Origin: Ruminococcaceae bacterium UBA1213
Lineage (GTDB): Bacteria > Bacillota > Clostridia > Oscillospirales > Acutalibacteraceae
Assembly (NCBI GenBank): GCA_002309275.1
Contig: DBXL01000078.1
Coordinates: 1 to 8,631 of the forward strand
DNA length: 8,631 nucleotides
Reading direction: 5' to 3'
Numbering within the stretch: the stretch's first letter is position 1; each line of letters begins with the position of its first letter. Shown in pieces: positions 1 to 4,615 of this stretch. The notes beneath the pieces were generated by a model. It made no database searches. It saw only the letters and a list, made by a program, of their open reading frames with translations, and was not told the DNA's origin. Made by a program: the position numbers and the translations under genes.

Positions 1-177
1 GTGACACATACACCGCCTGCCCAGCCAACCGCCCCGAAAGTAAATTTAAGCAGACCGACATCACAGCCGACAGTTGCCCCTGTACAGCCTGTTGCACCTC
101 CGCCCCCTCCTGCACAGACGGCAAGTCCTACATTACCGATAGCGGATATAGACTGGGAAAACGACTTTAATTTCTGA
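1..177 (+). CDS. C-terminal tail of a proline-rich protein (5' end outside window)
   Basis: Frame 1 is open from the first base to a TGA at 175-177, giving 58 residues. Fifteen are proline, including a run of five, mixed with Ala, Gln, Thr and Val; this looks like a disordered linker. It ends in a short acidic-aromatic tail, IDWENDFNF. No catalytic domain lies inside the window, so the function cannot be read. This stretch is clearly richer in C than the following genes. The PP2C phosphatase about 1.5 kb downstream makes a signalling or surface partner (for example a kinase, FHA or VWA protein with a Pro-rich C-terminus) conceivable, but that is only inference from neighbourhood. The last codons and the stop lie inside a direct repeat that recurs 1050 bp downstream, so the 3' end of this gene is the left boundary of an apparent insertion. 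Confidence 0.75.
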   Translation: MTHTPPAQPTAPKVNLSRPTSQPTVAPVQPVAPPPPPAQTASPTLPIADIDWENDFNF

Positions 178-196
178 CAGAAAGAAGTGTTTTATA
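160..196 (+). repeat. Direct repeat, copy 1 (left boundary of 1.05-kb module)
   Basis: Bases 160-196 match 1210-1246 at 36 of 37 positions (G163 versus A1213), with 164-196 identical to 1214-1246 over 33 bases. The repeat contains the codons for the FNF end of the upstream protein, its TGA stop, a perfect 13-bp dyad TTTCTGACAGAAA centred on A177, and a purine-rich stretch (AGAAAGAAG) that serves as ribosome-binding sequence for the antitoxin-like gene. The copies are exactly 1050 bp apart. Confidence 0.9.
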
Positions 197-417
197 TGAG
201 TACAAGAGAAATGGCATATCAGATTTTTGAACAGTTGAATGAAGAACAACTGAAAGGGTTTATTGCAATGTTTCGTGAAATATATCCTGTCAAAGATGAT
301 GAACAAAAAATAAGAGATGAAGCCTTTGAAACTCTTGAAAGTTTAAGAAGAAGTGTTCCTGATTTTGATGAAAAAAAAGAGTTGGAAGAGTATCGAAAGG
401 AGAAATATGGAATATGA
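196..417 (+). CDS. Small antitoxin-like protein upstream of PIN-domain gene
   Basis: The product has 73 residues from ATG 196. I prefer this start to the in-frame GTG at 187 because the AGAAAGAAG ribosome-binding stretch (179-187) has suitable spacing to 196. The protein is charged and predicted helical. It has an N-terminal amphipathic segment (MAYQIFEQLNEEQLKGFIAMF) followed by a Glu/Lys-rich C-terminal half. This is the usual look of the short antitoxins that precede PIN toxins in Clostridia: an N-terminal dimerising part and a flexible acidic tail that wraps the toxin. I see no clear ribbon-helix-helix or AbrB signature, so the DNA-binding family is not assigned. The stop overlaps the PIN gene start as ATGA (414-417), implying translational coupling. 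Antitoxin is inferred from size, composition and position. Confidence 0.72.
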   Translation: MSTREMAYQIFEQLNEEQLKGFIAMFREIYPVKDDEQKIRDEAFETLESLRRSVPDFDEKKELEEYRKEKYGI

Positions 418-830
418 AAATCCTTATTGATACGAATGTTCTTATTGATTACATTTTGAAAAGAGAACCTTACACTGAGTCAGCCGAGAAGATTTTGTTT
501 CTTTGTAAAAACAGAAAGATTGATGGTTGTATAGCGGCACATTCGGTTATGAATATGTTTTATATTTTACGAAAAGAAATGACTGTCAATGAAATCAGAT
601 TATTTATCGTTTCATTATCAAAAGTAACTGATATTATCGGTGTAGATAAGCCTAAAATTTTCAGAGCGATAGTGAATGAGAATTTTAAAGATTTTGAAGA
701 TTGTGTACAGATGGAATGTGCAAAGGAATTTTGTGCCGACTATATCGTCACGAGGAATATCAAAGATTTTCAAAACAGTGTGATAAAGCCTATTTTGCCC
801 GATGAATTTTTGATGAGGATTAAAGAATGA
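414..830 (+). CDS. PIN-domain protein (PIN_3/VapC-like), probable toxin ribonuclease
   Basis: The product has 138 residues spanning one complete PIN fold. The N-terminal strand MKILIDTNVLIDY carries the hallmark Asp6 and Asn8. The central segment FEDCVQMECA supplies Asp96, and DYIVTRNIKDF supplies Asp109, Thr113, Arg114, Asn115 and Asp118. These fit the metal-binding acidic positions of PIN nucleases. The usual mid-domain Glu is not obvious: the matching segment reads AAHSVMNMFYILRK (residues 41-54). PIN toxins of the VapC type cleave RNA and are held inactive by the co-transcribed antitoxin. AAAGGAG at 396-402 gives a ribosome-binding site, and the ATGA overlaps on both sides (414-417 and 827-830) tie it to its two neighbours. 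The fold is confident; the toxin role and the RNA target are inference. Confidence 0.88.
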   Translation: MKILIDTNVLIDYILKREPYTESAEKILFLCKNRKIDGCIAAHSVMNMFYILRKEMTVNEIRLFIVSLSKVTDIIGVDKPKIFRAIVNENFKDFEDCVQMECAKEFCADYIVTRNIKDFQNSVIKPILPDEFLMRIKE

Positions 831-1192
831 AACTGAAAAAACTTGACTGTAAATTGACAGTATGCAAGGTTGCGTCAGTCAGTGACATCAATTTGTCAGA
901 TGACTTTTATTTCATAGGCAGAACTTACGAGGAAATATCTGTTGTGTGTGAAACGGGCAAAACTCCAAATAACACTACTGCGAGAGAAGACGGCTGGAAA
1001 GGCTTTTATATTACGGGAACGCTTGATTTTTCGCTGACAGGGATATTGTCTGAATTATCTGGAATACTTGCCGAAAATAAAATAGGAATTTTTGCCGTAT
1101 CAACATACAATACAGATTATGTTCTTGTGAAAGAAGAAAATTTTGAACGGGCGTTGAGTATTTTAGCCGAAAACGGATATACGATTTCATAA
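827..1192 (+). CDS. ACT-domain protein (ACT_7 / COG3603-like)
   Basis: The product has 121 residues. The N-terminal half (about 1-60) includes FYFIGRTYEEISVVCE and a GWKGF segment. The C-terminal half (about 62-120) is an ACT domain, with LDFSLTGILSELSGILAE, then GIFAVSTYNTDYVLV, then a final helix and strand (ENFERALSILAENGY). This is the pattern of the small stand-alone ACT_7 proteins. ACT domains usually bind amino acids or similar small ligands and often dimerise, but no enzymatic activity is expected and the ligand of this family is not known to me. A GAGG ribosome-binding site lies at 815-818, and the start overlaps the PIN stop as ATGA. Such proteins are more often chromosomal singletons. 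Being the third coupled gene behind an antitoxin/PIN pair is the odd part: it may be a regulator or sensor for the pair, or a passenger. Confidence 0.85.
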   Translation: MKLKKLDCKLTVCKVASVSDINLSDDFYFIGRTYEEISVVCETGKTPNNTTAREDGWKGFYITGTLDFSLTGILSELSGILAENKIGIFAVSTYNTDYVLVKEENFERALSILAENGYTIS

Positions 1193-1227
1193 TGTTACGC
1201 AAATTGAAGAACAACTTTAATTTCTGA
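1192..1227 (+). pseudogene. Eleven-codon mini-ORF, possible displaced 5' end of the next gene
   Basis: An ATG at 1192-1194 overlaps the ACT gene stop (TAATG) and reads MLRKLKNNFNF before a TGA at 1225-1227. It is in the same frame as the following gene. The bases AAATTGAAGAACA (1201-1213) reappear with one change at 1246-1258, just after the 33-bp repeat. Removing the 45 bp 1214-1258 would fuse this ATG in frame to the downstream gene, giving MLRKLKNRVKLRNI. It therefore looks like the original start cut off by the repeat. Translation as a separate peptide is not shown. Confidence 0.45.
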
Positions 1228-1246
1228 CAGAAAGAAGTGTTTTATA
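1210..1246 (+). repeat. Direct repeat, copy 2 (right boundary of 1.05-kb module)
   Basis: This is the second copy of the 160-196 repeat, with the 33 bases 1214-1246 identical. The TTTCTGACAGAAA dyad lies at 1221-1233, and the repeat again supplies a stop codon (1225-1227) and start-type sequence just ahead of a gene. It is flanked by a 12-of-13-base direct repeat (1201-1213 and 1246-1258). That resembles a target duplication around the inserted 33-bp unit. Confidence 0.88.
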
Positions 1247-1641
1247 ATTTGAAGAACAGGGTAAAATTAAGGAATATTAAAGTAAAGGATAAAGAATATT
1301 TGTGGTCTTATAATTTCGATGATATGGATTTTGTAAATTATCCTTATTCGTATTACTTATTTGTACCTAAAAATAATAAGCGTCTTAAAGTAAGAGTGTA
1401 TTTTACAAAGTATGAGCCGCAGATGAAGTTAAATGCTTACAGCAATAAAGAGGGCGTTGAATGTTTGTTCGATGGTCAGAAAACAGAATTGAATTTATGC
1501 AGACCATATTTTGCAGGACAAGTTATAGAGTATGTTTTTAAAAATATTTGCGGTTATACGGACAGCGGAGAAGTCAGTATAAAAGACGGTGAAAAAATAT
1601 TGGAAAAAATAGGCTATTCGGATTTTTACAGGATTTTATGA
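1237..1641 (+). CDS. Hypothetical small protein, start uncertain
   Basis: The product has 134 residues if read from GTG 1237, which lies inside the repeat; TTG 1249 is an alternative (130 residues). The body looks like a small alpha/beta soluble protein: IKVKDKEYLWSYNF near the N-terminus, alternating strands (YYLFVPKNNKRLKVRVYFTK), an LNLCRPYFAGQVIEYVF segment near residues 87-103, and a charged C-terminal helix. There is no signal peptide or membrane segment. The YLW-strand...LNxxRP layout reminds me of small uncharacterised proteins found near toxin or immunity genes in Firmicutes, but I cannot name a family. No strong ribosome-binding site precedes either start, and a 45-bp block around the start looks secondarily inserted. 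The gene may be weakly expressed or use a changed N-terminus. It ends 34 bp before the PP2C gene, in apparent operon. Confidence 0.65.
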   Translation: MFYNLKNRVKLRNIKVKDKEYLWSYNFDDMDFVNYPYSYYLFVPKNNKRLKVRVYFTKYEPQMKLNAYSNKEGVECLFDGQKTELNLCRPYFAGQVIEYVFKNICGYTDSGEVSIKDGEKILEKIGYSDFYRIL

Positions 1642-1675
1642 AATATGAAAATTTGTTTTTGAGGGGTGACGGAAT

Positions 1676-2824
1676 TTGAAAGATTATGCAGCAATCAATG
1701 CACATCATATCGGGAATATGCACATACAGAAAAATCTGCCGTGTGAGGATTTTTCCATGTCGTATGAAGATGACAATATGGCGATTGCCGTGATAAGTGA
1801 CGGTCACGGGGACAGAAACTGTTTCCGCAGCGGCAAGGGGGCGGAAATTGCATGTAATACGTCTGTTGAGTTGTGCAAGAAGTTTTATGAAACGTGTGAA
1901 AGCATGGTCAGCGAGTATGGAAAAGATGCATTGGAGAACGTGCTGAAAGGTCTTGAAGCGGAGATTGTAAAGAACTGGAAACAGAATGTTTTGAAAGATG
2001 CTGAAGAAAATCCCTTTACAGACGAGGAAATTGAAACAACGTCAGAGAAAATGCAGGAGATATACCGTACAGGAAAGAAAATTGAAAAGGCGTACGGCTG
2101 TACACTGATACTGGCATTTATGACGGAGAAATATTGGTACGGCTTGCAGATAGGTGACGGAAAGTGTGTATCTGCTTATGATGACGGCGTATTTGTTGAG
2201 CCGATTCCGAAAGATGAAAACTGTGTTGCCAATTATTCAACGTCATTGTGCGGAGAAAATGCAGAATTGAATTTTATGCATTATTACAGTGACATAGTGC
2301 CGAAAGGAGTATTTGTATTTTCAGACGGCGTAGAGGAGAGTTTTGACCGGTCGGGATTGTATAATTGTCTGTATTCCATAGATGTATGGCTTGAAAAGGG
2401 CAGGGACACGGCATTGGAAAGTATCAATGACCTTTTGCCGAAGATAAGCGAGGGCGGAAGCGGAGATGATGTGAGCATAGCGGCAGTCTTGGCAACAGAA
2501 AAAGCACTCATGCCGCCAAAGAAAACGCCTGAACAAGTGGAAGATTTGGTGAATGCGTATGCGGCGAAACTGGAACAGTGTGATGAAGATTTAGAGAATA
2601 TATATCACGAATTGGATGAACTGAATGCCGAACTGAAAACGGCAAAAGAGAAGCTGTCGGAGATAGAGGAAAAAATTGCATTGAAACAGGCAGACGTTGA
2701 AGAATATGAAGATGCACAAAGCAAGGCATACGAAAATATGGAAAAGGCTAAAAAATACAGGATTTCAGCCGAAAAATTCTGGCAGAAGAAATTTGAGCAG
2801 TTGGGAATTGTAAAAGAAGAATAA
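1676..2824 (+). CDS. PP2C-family protein Ser/Thr phosphatase with coiled-coil tail
   Basis: The product has 382 residues from a TTG start preceded by a strong GAGGGG (1661-1666). Residues about 5-275 form a PP2C (PPM) domain of the PP2C_2 type. Metal-binding acids are visible in order: Glu24-Asp25 (PCEDFS), Asp42 in ISDGHGD, Asp161 in IGDGKC, Asp217 in FSDGVEES, and Asp264-Asp265 in GSGDDVS. These phosphatases use two Mn/Mg ions to remove phosphate from Ser/Thr. Between about residues 70 and 140 sits an inserted, highly charged helical region. After a short PPKKTPEQ linker, residues about 288-382 are rich in Glu, Lys, Ala and Leu without prolines, reading as a long coiled coil, probably for oligomerisation or partner binding. 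No membrane segment is seen. A cognate kinase is not in the window; the truncated upstream proline-rich protein may belong to the same signalling group. Confidence 0.9.
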   Translation: MKDYAAINAHHIGNMHIQKNLPCEDFSMSYEDDNMAIAVISDGHGDRNCFRSGKGAEIACNTSVELCKKFYETCESMVSEYGKDALENVLKGLEAEIVKNWKQNVLKDAEENPFTDEEIETTSEKMQEIYRTGKKIEKAYGCTLILAFMTEKYWYGLQIGDGKCVSAYDDGVFVEPIPKDENCVANYSTSLCGENAELNFMHYYSDIVPKGVFVFSDGVEESFDRSGLYNCLYSIDVWLEKGRDTALESINDLLPKISEGGSGDDVSIAAVLATEKALMPPKKTPEQVEDLVNAYAAKLEQCDEDLENIYHELDELNAELKTAKEKLSEIEEKIALKQADVEEYEDAQSKAYENMEKAKKYRISAEKFWQKKFEQLGIVKEE

Positions 2825-2930
2825 AAATTCTGCCACCGGGCAGAGAATGTTGAAATAAACATTCGTTTACACATCGTTAGGTCTTTGAAGATGTGCAGGC
2901 GAATGTTTTTTATTTGAAAGGAGAATGAAA
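2825..2930 (+). promoter_or_regulatory. Structured pnuC leader with competing hairpins (candidate attenuator/riboswitch)
   Basis: This 106-base gap holds three possible stems: CTGCC/GGCAG (2830-2834 with 2839-2843); GAATGTT/AACATTC (2845-2851 with 2858-2864); and AAACATTCG/CGAATGTTT (2857-2865 with 2900-2908), which is followed by T's. The second and third share bases 2858-2864 and cannot coexist. This is the layout of an anti-terminator/terminator switch. Bases 2866-2899 between the terminator arms hold an inner CACATC/GATGTG stem with a 14-base loop. No recognised THI box or other named riboswitch core was seen. The third stem could equally be a plain terminator for the PP2C operon. Confidence 0.5.
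2857..2911 (+). terminator. Rho-independent terminator after PP2C / in pnuC leader
   Basis: Outer stem AAACATTCG (2857-2865) pairs with CGAATGTTT (2900-2908). It continues through two T-G wobbles, a T-A pair and one mismatch into CACATC (2870-2875) with GATGTG (2890-2895), closing a 14-base loop. The 3' arm merges into a six-T run (2906-2911). It ends only 20 bases before the pnuC start, so read-through is needed if pnuC is transcribed from upstream of the leader. Confidence 0.62.
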
Positions 2931-3623
2931 ATGAAAAATCCGTTCAGGTCACTGACAAAATTTGAATGGTGTCTGTGGACAGGCTCAGTTGTGGCAGTGA
3001 CAGCGGCATTTTTGATATACTCAACGGATTATTTGACACTAATTGCATCGGTAATAGGTGTAACGGCATTGATATTTGTATCAAAGGGAATGGTTTTCGG
3101 GCAGATACTGTGTGTAATATTTGCCGTATTTTATGGGATAGTATCCTATTTTTTCCGATACTACGGGGAAGTGATAACCTATTTGTGTATGAGTGGACCA
3201 ATTGCATTAATGAGTGTCGTATCGTGGATAAAGCACCCTTTTGAAAAATCGGAAGAAGTGGAAGTAAACCGCATGACAAAAAAGCAAATTATGATTATGG
3301 TGATATTGACGGCAGGAGTGACAGGAATATTTTATTTTATATTGAAATGGTTTGGGAATGAAAATTTGATTTTAAGTACGTTTTCGATAGCAACAAGTTT
3401 TGCGGCGGCATATATGACATTTATGAGAAGTGCATATTATGGAGTGGGGTATGCGATAAATGATGTGGTACTGGTAGGATTATGGGGATATGCCACGATG
3501 AAGAATATTTCATATATGCCGATGACGGTATGCTTTGGAATGTTTTTTATGAATGATATATATGGGTTTGTGAATTGGCAGAGAATGAAAAAAAGACAAA
3601 TTGATAAAGAAAAATCGAATTGA
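2931..3623 (+). CDS. pnuC: PnuC-family transporter (nicotinamide riboside or related vitamin)
   Basis: The product has 230 residues. An ATG at 2925 is in frame, but AAAGGAG at 2917-2923 sits only 1 base from it and 7 bases from ATG 2931, so 2931 is the better start. I count about seven hydrophobic segments, with the family-like block ASVIGVTALIFVSKG, then a YGIVSYFFRYYGE region, a GPIALMSVVSWIKHP segment, and near the C-terminus DVVLVGLWGYATM and NDIYGFVNWQRMKKR. PnuC proteins are inner-membrane facilitators for nicotinamide riboside, trapped by cytoplasmic phosphorylation. Close paralogues carry thiamine (PnuT) or riboflavin (PnuX), so the substrate is not certain. The positive-inside tail KKRQIDKEK fits a cytoplasmic C-terminus. 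No NadR kinase gene is nearby. The stop codon overlaps the -35 box of the next gene's promoter. Confidence 0.85.
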   Translation: MKNPFRSLTKFEWCLWTGSVVAVTAAFLIYSTDYLTLIASVIGVTALIFVSKGMVFGQILCVIFAVFYGIVSYFFRYYGEVITYLCMSGPIALMSVVSWIKHPFEKSEEVEVNRMTKKQIMIMVILTAGVTGIFYFILKWFGNENLILSTFSIATSFAAAYMTFMRSAYYGVGYAINDVVLVGLWGYATMKNISYMPMTVCFGMFFMNDIYGFVNWQRMKKRQIDKEKSN

Positions 3624-3648
3624 CAGCTAAAAAATACAGTGTTATAAT
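3620..3648 (+). promoter_or_regulatory. Consensus sigma-A promoter for the DMT permease
   Basis: TTGACA (3620-3625), a 17-base spacer and TATAAT (3643-3648) match the housekeeping consensus at all twelve positions. The -35 box contains the pnuC stop codon TGA (3621-3623). Transcription should begin near 3655, leaving a leader of about 28 bases before the TTG start at 3683. Confidence 0.88.
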
Positions 3649-3682
3649 TATACCATTATGCATTAAGAAAGCGTGATGTTGA

Positions 3683-4561
3683 TTGAATAAGAAGTATAAA
3701 GCGATAATTTATATTATTTTGTCGGCACTGAGTTTTTCATTTATGAATATGTTTGTGAGAATGGCAGGGGATATACCTGCATTTGAGAAAAGTTTTTTCA
3801 GGAATGCAGTGGCACTGATATTTGCGACAGTTGTTCTGATAAAAAACAAACAGAGTTTCAAATGGAAAAAGGGCAATTTCAAGTATCTGTTTTTAAGGTC
3901 GTTCATAGGCTTGATAGGGATTGTATGCAATTTTTATGCATTGGGACAGATTCCGCTTGCAGATGCATCTATACTTAATAAAATGTCGCCTTTTTTTGTG
4001 ATTATCTTTTCGATAATCATATTAAAAGAGAAGCTGACATTTTTACAGGGGATAGCGGTATTCACGGCATTTATAGGAACACTTTTTGTGATAAAGCCGT
4101 CTTTTCAGAATATAGACTTGGTGCCGTCACTGATAGCCCTGCTGGGCGGAATGAGTGCGGGATTTGCTTATACGATGGTGAGGATACTCGGAAACAGGAA
4201 AGAAAATAGTTCATTGATAGTATTTTTCTTTTCGGCATTTTCATGTATTGTGACATTTCCGTCATTTTTTATTAATTTTCAGCCGTTGGAATGGTGGCAG
4301 CTGCTTTTGTTGATAGGTGCGGGACTTGGTGCAACAGGAGGACAGTTTGGAATTACAGCGGCATACTGTCATGCACCTGCAAGGGAGATTTCTATATATG
4401 ACTATTCGCAAATCATATTTGTGACACTTCTGGGATTTGCATTTTTGGGAGAAGTGCCTGATATGTACAGTATTATAGGATATATTCTGATATGTGCGAT
4501 GGCACTTTTGATGTTCTTGTATAACAATAACAAGTGGATATTTAAAAAGAAAAGTGATTGA
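3683..4561 (+). CDS. DMT-superfamily permease (two EamA domains)
   Basis: The product has 292 residues with about ten hydrophobic segments in two halves. EamA domain 1 covers about residues 6-138, including LSFSFMNMFVRMAG, FEKSFFRNAVALIF and the end-of-domain SPFFVIIFSIIILKEKLT. EamA domain 2 covers about 148-284, including LGGMSAGFAYTMVRILG, GLGATGGQFGITAAYCHAPA and FAFLGEVPDMYSIIGYILI. DMT permeases export or exchange small metabolites such as amino acids, sugars or nucleotide precursors; the substrate cannot be read here. An in-frame TGA directly precedes TTG 3683, so no earlier start exists, and the first membrane helix begins at about residue 8. The ribosome-binding site is weak: AAGAAAG at 3665-3671, about 11 bases away. 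The C-terminus is basic (KKWIFKKK-like), placing it in the cytoplasm. Confidence 0.9.
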   Translation: MNKKYKAIIYIILSALSFSFMNMFVRMAGDIPAFEKSFFRNAVALIFATVVLIKNKQSFKWKKGNFKYLFLRSFIGLIGIVCNFYALGQIPLADASILNKMSPFFVIIFSIIILKEKLTFLQGIAVFTAFIGTLFVIKPSFQNIDLVPSLIALLGGMSAGFAYTMVRILGNRKENSSLIVFFFSAFSCIVTFPSFFINFQPLEWWQLLLLIGAGLGATGGQFGITAAYCHAPAREISIYDYSQIIFVTLLGFAFLGEVPDMYSIIGYILICAMALLMFLYNNNKWIFKKKSD

Positions 4562-4586
4562 CAATCAAAGTGCAAACATATATAAT
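4558..4586 (+). promoter_or_regulatory. Consensus sigma-A promoter for the P-type ATPase
   Basis: TTGACA (4558-4563), a 17-base spacer and TATAAT (4581-4586) give a second perfect-consensus promoter. The -35 box again includes the stop codon of the preceding gene (TGA 4559-4561). The predicted start near 4593 gives a short leader of about 23 bases with AAAGGGG at 4603-4609, 6 bases before ATG 4616. Confidence 0.88.
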
Positions 4587-4615
4587 AGGGCTATATTTCG
4601 GGAAAGGGGAATACG

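Noticed and set aside
1225..1227. TGA read through as selenocysteine to extend the 1237 gene from ATG 1192
   Set aside because: No SECIS-like structure was seen after it, and the same TGA acts as a plain stop in copy 1 of the repeat.
160..1246. Integron cassette with attC sites, or insertion sequence
   Set aside because: No integrase or transposase is present, the repeats are direct and short with only a 13-bp dyad, and no terminal inverted repeats flank the module.
2825..2930. TPP (THI-box) or FMN riboswitch controlling a PnuT/PnuX-type transporter
   Set aside because: The gap is only 106 bases and lacks the conserved THI-box core and the multi-helix FMN pattern.
2966..3244. Plus-strand frame of 92 codons inside pnuC
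   Set aside because: It overlaps the PnuC frame fully and has no membrane or domain pattern of its own.
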